Origin: Fusarium oxysporum f. sp. lycopersici 4287
Taxonomy: Eukaryota > Ascomycota > Sordariomycetes > Hypocreales > Nectriaceae
Direction: 5' to 3'
Length of the DNA: 64,000 nucleotides
Assembly: GCF_000149955.1 (NCBI RefSeq)
Contig: NC_030991.1
Location: forward strand, 2,106,340-2,170,339
This document shows, in pieces, positions 21,830 through 34,060 of this stretch; position 1 is the first letter of the stretch, and every line of letters begins with the position of its first letter. Both the position numbers and the translations under genes were made by a program. The notes beneath the pieces are model-generated. The model was not told where the DNA came from and did not search any database. It saw nothing but the letters and a program-made list of their open reading frames with translations.

Positions 21830-21879
21830 TAGGCAATAAAGTACCACTTGTTTGAGGCATTTTAATTGGACCGACCCCG

Positions 21880-22030
21880 CTGTCAGTACGGGAATTGAGA
21901 CTTGTGGGCACTGAGGAGATATACATCTTTATACTGGGGTCCAACTGCAGTATCACTGCTATAGCGATCGCACGCCCCATTATGTAAAATACACAACGTG
22001 GCAACTGTGACATTCGCTTATCATGCACGT
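21880..22030. repeat. Duplicate of the 5' end of the 60.6 kb hypothetical gene
   Basis: About 21918-22010 is nearly the same as 60604-60690 in the same orientation (atacatctttatactgggg..., then gatcgcacgccccatta..., then aaaatacacaacgtg). On the minus strand both encode CVFYIMGRAI-IAVILQ. Outside this block the two loci diverge, so it is a short relocated fragment or the end of an uncharacterised repeat. Confidence 0.7.
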
Positions 22031-22229
22031 TATAGCGTTACACCGGGCGAACGGTAAAGGTGGCGTCCAATAGAATTGCGCGGAGGACGTTTCGACAGCT
22101 CACTTTAAGCCCCCTGGATTTTTCGCTCGAAGGCAGTCCCTTTGTGCTGAAGAAAGAAGTTAAAGGAAGGGTCTCTGGGGTGTGTTAAAATTCTGGGCTC
22201 CTTTCACTGGTAAGTAGCTTGACAAGTTG

Positions 22230-24010
22230 GAGAAGAGAGTCGCTAACCTAAAAATCGAGTATATTTAACCCCTCTGGTCCCGCCTGCAGACAATCTTTAC
22301 TGTAGTAGTCGACCTACCTCTCCCGCCTCATTAAACCCAGCAAACATGACCCCATCACCTTCAGCAGAGCCTGCCAAGCCTAAGCGAAAGGGTATGTTGC
22401 GCTTTCCCTTTATATATTGTTAGTCTTGCTTCATTGTTCTCATGTCATAGATCTGCGGCAGATTATAGTACATAGAAATAATGCGAGTCGAGTCAATTTA
22501 CTCCTTGTGCTAACACAAAATTATTCAGGCACCCGAAGAATTTCTACCCTTACTCCCTCCCAACTCGCCCGAAAGAGAGCCAAAGATCGAGAAGCCCAGA
22601 GGGCCATCCGTGCCCGCACCAAGGAGCACATCGAGCGGTTGGGCCGCGAGTTAGCGGCGCTCAAGCTGAGCCAAAGCTGCGACCAGACCGTCCAAGAGCT
22701 ATTGAACCGCAATAGGGCGCTCGAGGAAGAGCTGATGCGACTCAAGGAGAATATGAGAGTGCAAATAATCTCATCACTTTACTCGGCTCCAGGTCTGAAT
22801 TCACCCCAGCTCTCGTTGCTCGAGAGTTTCTCATCAACGTCGACATTCAACGACAACCTCGGTACTAGTAGCGATGCCATTCCTAGCCCTCGTGGATCAA
22901 CGTTTCCTAGCGACTACTACAACTTCCTCCCCGACTACAGCCAACAACACGTCCCCTTATCCAACAACTGCGAATCCTTGGCAAGCACCGTCTCCTGCTC
23001 CAGTCCCTCCAACGTCTCGACCCCATCATCATCAGTTGACTACAACACTGGATATATCTCAATCAGCTTGCTCTCCTCGATCCTTCCCTCCAACCCCAAC
23101 TCCTCAAGCATCAGTGTTATGTTTCACAAGGATGTTGTCGAGATGGAGTATAACAACGTGGGCCTTCACAGTATAATCACCCAAGGGCTTCCTCTACCCG
23201 ACATTAGCGAGGAAAGTAGTAATACTCAGAGCCTAGACGCCGGATTCCAGCTCAACAATACTTCACTGCAGTCCGGCACTCCCCATTCTCACCGCTACAT
23301 ATCGCACCACTGCCACCAGCACTCCGCCTGGAAGATATAGCCTATGTATTACCCTCAGGCGCAGTCGTCGGTTCACTGAAACTCTTGCCACGGTGGCTCA
23401 ACCTGTATACCCCGCTGATTATGCAGCTGACCTGCCGCCTCGATGAGTTTTGGTCAGCTTCGTCCATAACTGCCGTCGGGAGGGCCAGGGCAAAGATCTG
23501 CTACATTTTAAGCTAGACTTGCAGTCTCCGTTTCGAGATAACGACGGCCACGAACAAATTACATGCTCGCCACAGGTTTGACACAATCCTTTGGCCGCTA
23601 TGGGGTAGAACGCGTCGCAGGGAGCGCCATCCTTGCGCATAACCCCCGAGACGCCATGCAACCCATATCCACTAATCTTGTATTCGCACATGACCGGCTG
23701 CAAATCACAAAGTATATTTTTAGGCTTGAAATTTCATTAGCAAGGAATTACGGCCTCTTGTGATAGAGCTCACCGAAACCTAAACCTAAACATTCCTAGT
23801 GACGGGTTGAGTGCTACCGGTGTTTATCGGTGAACGGTGATCGGTGAACGGTGAACTGTTGCTGTTGAAGGGTCGGAGTTGCGACGAAGGCGGCCATCGC
23901 TTTTGCTAACTTGTGATGGAACTCAATCCGTTTGACGGTCGACAGTGAGAGAGAACCTGAAGAGAGAGCCCGAGGCCCCGACGTTACTCCTGTTGAAGAT
24001 TACAATTAAT
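22230..24010 (+). repeat. Segmental duplication, copy A (bZIP locus)
   Basis: This interval matches 41150-42880 in the same orientation, from the promoter through both exons and the intron into 3' flanking sequence (for example tgaactgttgctgt and atccgtttgaca/cggt blocks). Similarity is diverged but continuous. Copy A ends near an LTR at 24053 and copy B near the hAT end at 42961. Confidence 0.8.
22346..23340 (+). CDS. bZIP transcription factor (copy A), 3' end shortened by TAG
   Basis: Model: exon 22346-22391, intron 22392-22528 (137 nt, GTATGT...TTCAG with a GCTAAC branch), exon 22529-23340, giving 285 residues. The basic region QLARKRAKDREAQRAIRART is followed at once by a leucine zipper (KEHIERLGRELAALKLSQSC and on). 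This is the fungal bZIP type with AQRAIR in place of the Yap-type core, common in regulators near secondary-metabolite loci. The rest is Ser/Pro/Asn-rich. In copy B the protein continues for 13 more residues; here a Tyr codon has become TAG (23338-23340), and the lost tail is still readable in frame to 23379. The DNA-binding part is intact, so the gene may still work. Confidence 0.82.
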
Positions 24011-24052
24011 CTGAATGATCATGTTGGCAAAAGTCATTTTTCGATGTCATGT
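23380..24052. other. 3' flank of bZIP copy A
   Basis: Part of the segmental duplication up to about 24010; no additional gene was recognised. Short open frames here lack support. Confidence 0.4.
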
Positions 24053-24290
24053 TGTTAGACCACGCAGGGATGCCGAGTGCAGTTAACAACTGATTTGTTA
24101 TTATTTTCTCCTTGCAGTCGAAGGACCTTTGAGGCCATATATCTTCGACTAATTCTTCCTAGGACTTGAGTCCTAGACTCCTAGAGTCCTAGATGACAGT
24201 CCTACGATTTGAATTTTAGGACATCAAGCTTTAGCTTTAATCTTGAACCTTGGTCATGAAGTTGAGGGGGGACGATCAATTCTTTCAACA
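24053..24290 (-). repeat. Solo LTR, family B
   Basis: It starts tgttag and ends caaca in plus orientation. Read on the minus strand, the part from ccctcaactt through aggactcaagtcctag to ggtccttcga aligns with the solo LTR at 44008-44198. Internal element sequence is absent on both sides. A matching 5-bp target duplication was not found. Confidence 0.65.
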
Positions 24291-24388
24291 CTAACCAGCA
24301 ATACTTTGCCAATCCTGGATTGCTTACAACACACATCAGTGATAGGAATAACACGCAGTTTCCTTGTGACTTCATTGTAGGTTACCCA

Positions 24389-24561
24389 TGTTGGAAAATC
24401 CGGGAATCCCCCTTCCCTTCAATATTCAGACGGTTAGTCTGAAAGTCCTAGATACTATCATCTAGAGTAATATGCCCGAGAATAACTCTCAGCTTAATAA
24501 TGAATAACCAAGTTTTACAAAATATATTTTCACCCAGCACTACTGCGCAATATAAACAACA
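24389..24561 (+). repeat. Solo LTR, copia family A
   Basis: It begins tgttggaaaatccggga and ends aaacaaca like the LTR at 17734-17928. It is flanked by an exact 5-bp duplication, accca (24384-24388 and 24562-24566), which marks insertion followed by LTR-LTR recombination. Confidence 0.92.
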
Positions 24562-24566
24562 ACCCA

Positions 24567-25339
24567 AAGGCTGATTGGTATAAACAGCTACGTTGTGGTT
24601 TGACTGATTATCTGGAGAAGGACTAACAAGACTACAATCTTCGTATTGGTATGAATGGGCTTTGGATACAATCGGGGCATTATGTATGTCCTTCCTGTAG
24701 CGAGTCGAAGAGAAAGCCCTACACACGACCTGGTCCTTTCTAGAGCCACTTGGCACACCACTCGGCTGCTTTCATGAAATAATCTTGTGTATTCCAAGCA
24801 AATGTGGGCGTTGAGATATACCTTATAAGGGCTATAATGTTGAGAAGCTTTCAGAATAGACCATGTAGAAAAGCCACACATTACTTATTTGATAGCTTAT
24901 GGTGCATGCCCAGCATGAAAAGCAGGTCGGCAGAGAATACCGCGAAGATTATTCTTATAGCCGTCCCGATTGGGAAACTGAAAGGTAGGCATGGGGTGAG
25001 AGGACTAGGAGTACATGGACAAAAGATTGAAGCCATCAATTTAATGGTAGCTGTCTATTGATAGCTTACAGTCCATAGGAGTTTTATTGAGCAAGATTTA
25101 TCATGACAGTATCGGGTAAGGTCTTGACTATATTGTCTATCCATTACGAGTTGTGATAGTCTACACTGCGTAGGATAATACCGTGATCTATATACTCATA
25201 TACACTAATCACGAATCGGTTTAATAGTTAGAAATCATCGTTTCGTTATAATTAGTCGTTTAATACATTGGTCATTGCGGTTTATATCCATACCCTATTA
25301 TTTATGCGCAAAGACACTAGCATCTATATGCTCCTTCCC
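24567..25339. other. AT-rich intergenic sequence
   Basis: No domain, RNA gene or repeat boundary could be supported. The part from 25080 to 25310 is particularly AT-rich. Confidence 0.4.
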
Positions 25340-25785
25340 TAGGTATTCTCGGGCTCATCCTGCGCGTTACCTTTCTCGGGGCACACCACCTCATGGTGAA
25401 GGCTCTCATTCTTTACCTCGCGATTCTTCCCATCTTACCGTGGCTGGTTAGCGCTCTCATCAACATTGCTGGTGTTTGGCACGGGAGAAAATGGGCCAGA
25501 TATCCGTTCCCGACGCGGATGCTGACTCCCAGTCCCGATTCTACCTATATTAGAAGACTTATGGGCCAGCGACAGCGCCAAGTCACCAGAATCGAAGTAC
25601 TTTCTAGCCTGTAGTCGATATTCAGGTCAGCTGGATCCATACCAAACGATACACGGAGCGGGCTATATGCTGCTTGTACATACGTCCAACTGGTGGTGGA
25701 GAAGATCTTGGGTTGGTGGTTTTCCGTATATCTCTTCGAGACGCTCTATCCTATTATCATCAAGCTGCCTGGCCTAAGAAACGTA
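25340..25785 (+). pseudogene. Membrane-protein-like fragment, unassigned
   Basis: From 25340 one frame encodes at least two hydrophobic segments (LIL...LAILPILPWLVSALINIA) followed by GVWHGRKWARYPFP and a polar tail ending at 25614. A further stretch to about 25785 encodes ILGWWFSVYLFETLYPIIIK and a stop. There is no start codon in a sensible position; a possible acceptor (ccctag) precedes the frame. It reads like the 3' part of a multi-pass membrane protein gene whose 5' part is gone. I do not recognise the family. Confidence 0.35.
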
Positions 25786-27540
25786 TAAATTATTTCGAGT
25801 AAAATTTCGAATGGACGTATCTGCGCACCTTGGAATCTACCTCATCCTAGGATTCCATCTGTAGGTTTTGGGCTGATATCTAAAACTAAAGGGCGGACTA
25901 GAGCAAGGAAATGGAAGGGTTGGTGGTTGATGTGATCAAGGCCGGACGTGTTTCTTAGACCCGTGTGGGGTTTAAAAACATTCTTATAGGGAGACAGCCC
26001 TATCCTATGTCACCCCTTAGTTCGATTGTGACCGCCTCGTGTCTATCCTTAAATCAGCGAAGATCTGTACCTGGACCTTCACAACTGTCGCAACCATGTC
26101 AGTTTACCACAACTCCCGCTTCATTGCCATGGGATAAAGTGCGTCATTTTGCCACGATGGCTTTATCTTTCAGTGTTAGTCGTGAGAGCATGTTCACATG
26201 CGTACTTCCAATCTTGGAGAATATCGTTTAAAGCTTCGAGATTTAACACTGAAGCGGATGAAGAGATACGTAGGGTGCAGAATCGAGATCCTCGTATCGT
26301 TTCAAGACATTTGGGGAGAGAAGAGAGAGACTTGCATTGCCCTGAATTTAGAAATTTTCCGTTAATAATCCTGGGCGCCTACTAAACTCGGGCAACGCGG
26401 GGTAACATCGAGTAAGACGCGGTAGAAGGCCAGCGCTCCCGATGCTAGTGGTGACGACATGGGGGGCGGGTCTCATCCGTTCATGGTTTAGGGCTGTTGA
26501 CAAGCCGAGGTAATAAGAAAGGTTCAGGCAATGATACAATACCATCATCTATGACATATCTCCTGTCTATGCAGGGTCAGGCTGACCTCATGACCCCTAT
26601 GTCATGATACCTGACGTCCATTTTCACATGGAGGTTCCCCTCCTGTCAATGCCCCTCACACGTTCGATGAACACCTTGTCGACGGTCTTGGTCGCACTTT
26701 GACATCTCAAAACTTCATCGGGGGCATGCGATGATGAGTCGGATTGAGGCGACTGGCGGCATGGCCGGGGGCGTGGGGAAGCAGACGAACAAGTGGCCCA
26801 AGGACGTGGACAGCGACAATGAGTATTCCAAGAACGAGAAGCCGGCTCAGGATCTTCTCAAAATGAGGACCATGATGCTGGTGAATTCTGCTACGGGTGA
26901 GTCCATTATTGGATAAGAGCGAGCCGTGATGGTGGAAGGACAGAACTGCCTCGGGCCTTTGAGTGATGTCAGGGGCAAGAAAAGCCATGGCTACATGAAA
27001 GAGGCTTTGGTGTAGACACCAGTGACGGAGGGTATTCTAGTGGCCTAACACCTGCACCCTCAAAGTGAAGTGACAGGTGATTAAACTTTCTTGGGGTGTT
27101 TTTGGAACAAAGTTCACAAGCCCGCCGACCCTACCCTTGAGAGTTCTTGATCCAGGCTCTGTCTAAGTAGGGGCCATTCTCATACCGGGTGCAGATTAAT
27201 ACTACCCAGAGACGTTATTATAGGCGAATGAGGATGATGCCGCGAGAAAGTCGATCCAATGAAGATGTGTAGGTGACAGGTTGGGAGTGTGTGTTAGCGT
27301 CATTTCGGGAATGGAACTTGTTTCCATCGCCTTGTCCCTCAAGGTTAGTGAAGTGCAGGTGGGCTAAAATGACAAGAATCACGCCACAGATCTGCCAGAT
27401 ATAACGAATACCGACGCCAATCTACCTCGATATTTCAGCCAAATGTATACAAGACCCTTACTCCAAGGCCAACAACCACCCGTACCCCAAACACCAGCGC
27501 ATCCCCGTCCAAAAAATACCACCACTGACTAGACCACAGA
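25786..27540. other. Unassigned stretch
   Basis: A long interval with only short open frames. One of them (26731-26916) starts with ATG and is charged and Gly-rich, but has no recognisable domain. I see no supported gene or repeat. Confidence 0.35.
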
Positions 27541-27816
27541 CGTCGAGTTCGTGCCGAGGATACTGGGAAGCACAATCGGCGGGTGTCATGCGCCCGCTCG
27601 TCAACGTGATGGAGGCAGCGGCGCTCGGCGTACGCAACATGCAATACGGCGACTGGCGCGACGAGCGGGCAGGTCGGTGACACGCTGGGCAGCACCGGCA
27701 CGGGCGTATGAACCAGAGAGTTTGGCTCAACAACGTGGCCGAGGGTGTGCTGAAAGTGGGCGAGTGGAAGGGCCCTAAGGATGAGCTGGAGGGGTGGAAG
27801 ATGTTCTTTTCTTGAA
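27541..27816 (+). pseudogene. GC-rich coding-like remnant, unassigned
   Basis: The composition is clearly GC-richer than the flanks. Two frames look protein-like: MRPLVNVMEAAALGVRNMQY ending in a stop at about 27680, and a second one ending EGVLKVGEWKG with a terminal GWKMFFS before a stop at 27815. The two are out of frame with each other. It looks like the 3' end of a lost gene; I cannot name the family. Confidence 0.3.
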
Positions 27817-27948
27817 ATTGAGAGGATGAGGTGAGGGAAACGTTCACTCTATACTGTATATAAATGAACCAAATTAAGCAGCCATGTAATTAGATTTATT
27901 GAACCTAGAATATAATCGAACCACACAATACTTCTAGCCATCTTCAAT

Positions 27949-28515
27949 ATGGTAGCCGTTATTCCTACAGTTGCATCCGACGAGACTGGCAATCACTCGC
28001 CGCCAGTCACAGACTTGCCACTGGGGCTCACCTTCCTCGCCATTTTCATCCTGGCACTAACATGTCATGTCATGTGGGTTTCTCTACCTCGTAATAACTT
28101 TGGTAATATATACTGAGGTACATCAAGCTCTTGGCTTCTCACATCCCACGGGCATCCAACACAGGATCCAGTGGCCTCGGACCATGAGACTGTCCAGCGA
28201 CGACAGTTTTGAACCGGTGATGCTAGACCAAATTTCCCCTGCACGAACTTATTGGCAGTGGAAGGCCGAAATGAGTGATGTGGTGAACACCGCATCCGGT
28301 TTCAATGCCCGGTGAGCACGCAAGTCTAATACTATGTCAAACCCATTTTCTGACTACTTCTCAGTGCAATTTGTTTGGAGCCAATGGCGGACAAGGATAT
28401 AATCCGTCATTTACAATGCTGTCACGTCTTTCACTCGAGTTGCTTCGGTCAATGGTTCTTTAGGCGCCACGATACCTGTCCTATATGTAAATCACGGATC
28501 ATGCCGCATAGTTAA
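27949..28515 (+). CDS. RING-H2 membrane protein (copy 2), 3 exons
   Basis: Model: exons 27949-28073, 28165-28311 and 28365-28515, with introns of 91 and 53 nt, closing a 140-residue frame. An N-terminal luminal stretch is followed by a single transmembrane helix (LPLGLTFLAIFILAL, about residues 24-40), a WPR motif, a linker, and a C-terminal RING-H2 finger (AICLEPM, CCHVFHSSC, CPICKS). The family is E3 ubiquitin ligases anchored in a membrane. The position of the first zinc-ligand Cys, split by the last intron, reads CGT (Arg) instead of TGT as in copy 1, so this RING lacks one of eight ligands. The second-exon acceptor was chosen because it aligns the WPR motif with copy 1. Confidence 0.75.
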
Positions 28516-29346
28516 ACTCTTGAAGGATTGCCCAAGTCTTATACACTTCGGCAATATCAATTGGACCACTCCCACACAATTTGTTACGGCGTGGAATTGT
28601 AAGCTCTTGTGACTTTTCCAGCCCTGTGTCCGGCGTCATTTGTTTGCCTCTTTCCAGAGATGATTTCTTTGGCATGGAGAACAGCGGGACAGTGGGGTTC
28701 GATCAAAACCATCATGACTCTCGGTCGTCCCGCCCGATAAGTAAGTCAAAGGTCTACCACCTCAACGTGGCCATTCCTCACTACACTTAACCGTTTTAAA
28801 CCATACCGTTCCCTAGTTCCCTAATCAATATGGCCATCATCAAGGAGAACATGAACCACTGAGTTGCTCAGGCATCCGTGAAAGGCCACTTACAGCTCGT
28901 TTGTAGAGGAAGGTTAAACTCCTCCCGAACACAGACCAATTCATCTTTCCAGTGAAGCAAGGGCATTATGAATCTATCGAAAACCCAGCCCCAGTTAACT
29001 CTGTCTATAGATGCTCCCCACCTCAGATTTATGCGATAGGCCAATCAAAGTCATCCATTAAGACTTCCATTAGTGAGCTTACCCCCCAGTAACACGGTCA
29101 GACTGGCTAAAGAGAAAGGAGCTTCTTTAACTTTTACGCCCCGTCCTAGCGACATCAAACCGCGTCAGTGCCAGTTTGTTTACCTCTCAGCGCGTACCAT
29201 TCCTCATGGATCGACGCCTAACCCGATGGAATCCAATGACATTATGCTTCCTTCGCCTCCAGCCTCTGCCTTTTCTTTTCTCTGACCACCGAGAAATTTG
29301 GCGAGTCAATTCGAGCTGACAACGCATACGGCATTGCCAGACTACC
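28516..29346. other. Intergenic, nothing assigned
   Basis: No coding similarity was seen. A left terminal repeat for the following hAT element was sought here and not found. Confidence 0.4.
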
Positions 29347-31789
29347 CTACCGTTGCAGATCTTCCACGAGCGATTTGGAGGAACAAACGATATGTTTTGG
29401 AAGAGCTCTTATCCCGGAAAGGCTCGAAGGGCCGGAAGAGCTGGACCAAGCGCCATTGGTTTTTTCCTCGTTGAGGTTGACACTAACGATAGTCCGTTGA
29501 GTCCTTACTGGGCCTGTCGTTTGTGCGACGCGAAGGGTCAGCCCGAGTTCTTCGCCGCTGCTGCTACGAGTTCGGCAGCTGACCACCCCCGCAAGTATGT
29601 GAATGTGACGTCGCGAGCTTGAGCACTATTGACCAACGCCAGGTCTCACAGGATTTTCGAGAGCAGTCAAGCAGCTGATCCAGATCTGTCAACCGATGAA
29701 TCTGAACGGCCTAAGCGACGACGCTTGCAGTACGGTACTGTGCCGCGCGCCAGAGTCAAGATGATCCGAGAACTGAGCCTGGGACTTCTGATCAACACCA
29801 ATGTTCCTTTTTCTTTCTTTAGCGATACATTCTTTGAGCAACTCGCCTGGCAACTTGACCCTCGCCTATCTGATCAGATACCATAGAGCCGGCAATCGAT
29901 GGGCCGTTTGCTGGATAACATGTACGAGTCTAAAAAGTATGATGTCAAGCCGGAGCTCTCAGATGCCCTTACCAGATTCCATCTAGGGTTCGACTTGTGG
30001 ACCTCACCCAATCGGCACGCTGCCATGGCAGTCACAGCTCATTTTCTTGACCGCCAGGGCAAGCACCAGTCGTGTCTTCTGGCACTCCGTCGCCAACTCG
30101 GATGTCACAGCGGGGAAAATCTCGCGGTGACGCTTGGGCAAGTTGTGCGTGAATGGAAGATAGAGGATCGAGTTGGAACAATGATGTCGGATAACGCATC
30201 TTCGAACGACAGCTGTCTTCTGAACTTTTGCAGAAATCTCGACGCAGAGATGGGCCCGGCGGACGTTCGGGCCAGACGCATGCGCTGCTATGGGTAAACC
30301 TGGTTGCTCGTGTTTTCCTCTACGGCGAAGATTTCGAGGCTTCGTAGCCGAATATCACGTCTTCAACTTCCTCGGTCGCCACGAGGATGATCTACGATAC
30401 TGGAGAAAGAAAGGGCCGGTGGGGAAGCCCCACAACGTTGTCAAGTACATCGGATCTTCCACTCAGAGGTGTGAGCTCTTTAAGAGGATCTCAAGCGAGA
30501 ATGACCAAGCACAAGAATATCTCCTGGCGAGTGAGTCGACAGCAGAACTAGAGGTCGTTATGAACAACGAAATAAAATTGATCTCCACTTATCTCATGAT
30601 CTCTCGAGCGCTCGTCAAGCAAGGAGACATCAAGACGTTCTTAGTCCATCCAGCGGTGGAGAAATGGCTTCCCGAGGCCGACGTGTTGAAGGGGGATGAC
30701 TGGAGACCTTTGGCAGATATTAAACATATTCTTGAGCCATTCTATCTCCAAACTAAGAGAACGCAAGGCTGGGGCAGCGAGTGAGGTAATGGACGGCTTT
30801 GGAAGGTGATGAGAGGCATGGAATACTTGCTGGAACACCTTGAGAATCGGAAGCTGTTTTATCATGCTGTTCTAGACGAGGTAGCTAGAGAGAATACCAA
30901 CTCGTAGGTCGAGCTAGCCGGAGGGCGATCAGACCGAAATCGGCAGCTTCCTGCTAGATTTAGTGGTTGCGAGATGGATATGCATCCATGAAAGTCAATG
31001 CAAACTTTGTAAAGCTCTTTGCCAGGTCGTGGCTCGGGACAATGTGATGATGGATCAGGCAAGCCATCAGGATCATCGGGAGTTGACATGGGAAAGGATC
31101 ACCCACGTTATCTAAGACTCCATCATCACCGCCTGGCAGAAACTCGATGAATACTATATCAAGCTTGGAGTCTACCTGGATTGCTGGTACTGTTGCAACC
31201 GGCCGGTGGAGGAGCAGCGAGGGGCAATTGTTGAGACTATAGCATCCCCAAGCGTGCCGCAGAGAACGCCGGTAGACAGTATGTTCAAGCAGTGGGTGAA
31301 GAGCAGGACAGCGAAGACTACGGTGATGGGAAGCAAGCCTGAGCGGTATCTGCGGCTAGAGCCGCAAGAGACTGAGGAGCCAACCGAGTGATGGATGGTT
31401 CACCAGGGACAATTCCCGATGGTAAGCCAGTTGCCTCTTGATATACTCGCGATACCGGCGATGGCGACTGATTGCGAGAGGTCGTTCAGCCTAGCCAAGT
31501 TAACGTTGACGAAGCAGAGGCTTTCGATGATGACGGTAACATTGGAGAAGTTGCGGTGCCTCAAAAATTGGGTCAGACATGGTGCTGTGAAGCTGGGGGG
31601 CGACAACAGATGGGGGAGACGAGGTCCAGTTGGAGATTGGAAATAGCAGCATGGAGGGTGTAGACGGTAAGATTTGAAATATTTGAATTGTTTGAATAAA
31701 TATTTCAAACAACAAATCCAGCACTGAGGGTTACCAAATTTCTCAAATATGACCCCGGAGTTGATTTGTTTGATTTGAGGGCAGCGCTG
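29347..31789 (+). pseudogene. hAT transposase and right end (hAT with CAGCGCTG terminus)
   Basis: The N-terminus has a BED finger (PYWACRLCDAKGQPEF with a TSSAADH follow-up). The catalytic part includes RFHLGFDLWTSPNRHAAMAV, MMSDNASSNDSCLLNF and RRMRCYG, then a shift into YWRKKGPVGKPHNVVKYI. The C-terminal domain (LPLDILAIPAMATDCERSFS) ends near 31646. Frameshifts or stops lie near 29622, 29886, 30297 and 30784. The right end, read inward, starts CAGCGCTGCCCTCAAATC and its subterminal region repeats caaatattt-like motifs. No left end was found. Confidence 0.82.
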
Positions 31790-32870
31790 ATGCCTATACA
31801 GAAATTGCTTCGCAGCTAAAGACAACTAAATGGCAGGCCCAATGGGCTATTACGGCGCCTTCTGAAACCCCTCGCCGCCAGTCAGGGCGCCCTTCCCTAC
31901 TGGCTGAAGCCCAGGCTAGAGAATTTCCTTCCTTCCTTCCTTCTTTCCCTCCTAGCTAACCGGTTCTTAGGTTGATGGCCTCATCACATTCGTATGTAGC
32001 TCCAAAGCAGCGCGCTGGATGTCATGCCAAAGGTTACCACAAGCACTAGGTTGCAGCTGCTCTTGGTATGCTATCTGCCATGCCCTCAGCCGTGCTGACT
32101 TTAAGAGATATATTGCACGGCGCAAGTCACTAATTACAGAGGCAAATCAACAGAAACGGCTAGCCGTTGCTGAGGCCCATGTCGGCTGGTTCCTAGATCA
32201 ATGGAAGACCATCTCATGGTCCGATGAGACTTGGCTTACAGCCGGAAGGCACACGCCAATATGGATAACAAGAAGGCCCGGCGAAGAGCTTGACCCAACC
32301 TGCATTATTGGACGGGAACAAAAGAAGTATGGCTGGATGTTTTGGGGCTGCTTTTCAGGGCTTATAGGCCCGGGCCCCAGGTATCTTCCAGGAAAAGGAT
32401 TGGGGCCGTATTGATTAGTATTCCTACCAACAGCATATTGTCCCGATTGTTGATGGCTGACTTCGTCTCTATCCGGGAACTAAGCTTTATTTTATGCATA
32501 ATAATGCCCCAGGCCATAAGACGGCTCTAACTATTAGAGAGCTACGGGAGAGAGATATTGAAGTTATAGAATGACCTCCTTTGTCGTCCGATTTGAACCC
32601 TATAGAAGCTGCTTGGAATAGGATGATGGACTATCGCTGTGCACTTTCCAGAGACGATGTCATATGATCGGCTACGGATTGTAGTTAAAGAGGCTTAGGA
32701 TTCCCTTGAAGCTTCCTTCTCTGATCACCTTCTAGCTACAATGCAAGAACGATGTCAGGATGTTATTGATGCAAATGGAATGTATACAAAATAGTAGAAA
32801 TAGCTTAGATTGATGGTATATCAAGGGGAGAAAAAGATAGCCTTTTTTGACCCATCTGTGAGTGGAGCCG
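31790..32870 (+). pseudogene. Tc1/mariner transposase, decayed (mariner-1)
   Basis: Coding homology starts abruptly at the hAT right end (YTEIASQLKTTKWQAQWAI, an HTH segment). A second HTH and the catalytic core follow: TISWSDETWLTAGRH (first Asp), QKKYGWMFWGCFSG, then MHNNAPGHKTAL where the second catalytic Asp is Asn, then PPLSSDLNPIEAAWN. Stops and frameshifts occur at about 31960, 32412 and 32570. The right end near 32870 contains the TIR-like ttttttgacccatctgtgag. A polypyrimidine ccttcc repeat lies at 31926-31950. The hAT probably inserted in this mariner's 5' part. Confidence 0.8.
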
Positions 32871-33005
32871 GGATTAGAAAACCTATGCCTGATACCGTAG
32901 CAGATTCTAAAGTGTAAATACTAAGAAATTTGAAATTGTGCCTCAAACCTATCTGTGCCGCATGCTTATCATATACGTTATCAAAAGCCAAACTTAATTG
33001 TCAGT

Positions 33006-34060
33006 TTATATATCCTGTTCAGGGGTAAAGACATTATGTAGATTAGAGTTGACAGCTGTTTTAAGTAAGCTCAATACATATACCTTACCGCCGCTCCATG
33101 GGTTAGTTGTTTTACCCTCGAACAGCCTATCATTTTCCTTTTCTAATGCCAAGATACGATGTGTCGCTGTGTCCAAAACTTCGCCTCTGCTCAAGACGTA
33201 TCCTACCTCTGTTGCTCTGGCTCCTCTCAGGTCATCATCATTCGTGCGTGACGCTTGCAAGACGGCAAGCAAGTTCTCAAAACGCAGTTTCAAGCGTGTG
33301 CGGTACGGCTTCTCGACGTCGTTGTGGCATTCACGAGCCTGCAAGGAAGGCGCCATTTTTTTGCGAGGACTCTTGGGTTTGCGGGATGCTGAACGGAGTT
33401 TGACGTCGGCGAACCCGCTACCGCTGTGTTCGTTCTTGATGTTGTCGATGTTGGTGTCGTCGCCGGTGCTAATGCTGCTGTGGCCCCCTGGTGATGGAGT
33501 CTTGTCTGCCGTGACTGATAGGCTATGATTTGGCCGTTTGTCCGTGTTCTCCGTGCTTGTGGCAGAGCCAGACTGAAAAGGGTGTTCGCTTGTGGCATTG
33601 AGGGGGCTGTTGGGCTGGGAGAGGAGGAGGTTTAGGATGTACTGATCGGAGGACGAGTAGTCCGATGTGGGCTGAGGTGATGAGAAGGATTGATTATTAT
33701 TTACTGTGAAGTGGCCGAGAGCATGTATTTCATAAGGAGTGCCTACAACACAAGCTCATGTAATTCATCAGTACAGACGAAGCATCGATCATGCTGTGGC
33801 GTATTCCGTACCTGGATCCAGAGTCTGGTTCGAGAGTAGCTGTGGGTTTGGCTTTAGCGATTAACGAAACAAGGAATTTCGGATGTTACAAGGCCAGGGT
33901 GAATTAATCAAATTGACAAGTAAGTGAGGGTGGAAACAGAACGACCGTTACGCAGCTGCCCTCAGTCGTACTGCCGGAGGCGTTGACTTACCTCATACCG
34001 GTTGTCTCCTTGATACCAGCCAGGAAGAGTAAGCTCGTTGGGGTAGTCATAGCTAGCCAT
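33006..34060 (-). CDS. SREBP-type bHLH transcription factor (copy 2), 3 exons
   Basis: Model: exons 33992-34060, 33812-33851 and 33006-33742, with introns 33852-33991 and 33743-33811; the spliced frame is exactly 281 codons plus stop. The N-terminus is Asn/Ser/Pro-rich. At about residues 190-265 is a bHLH: ECHNDVEKPYRTRLKLRFEN, LLAVLQAS, loop, SRGEVLDTATHRILALEKEN. The His, Glu and Arg base contacts and the SREBP-type Tyr are present, but the residue before the Tyr is Pro, unusual in a basic helix. The sequence after the second helix is unlike the other two copies, so the 3' end may be altered or hold an unrecognised intron. Predicted nuclear regulator binding E-box or SRE-like sites. Confidence 0.72.

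Noticed and set aside
31926..31950. ccttcc polypyrimidine run as a regulatory element
   Set aside because: It lies inside a decayed mariner transposase and is a simple repeat of a kind expected by slippage.
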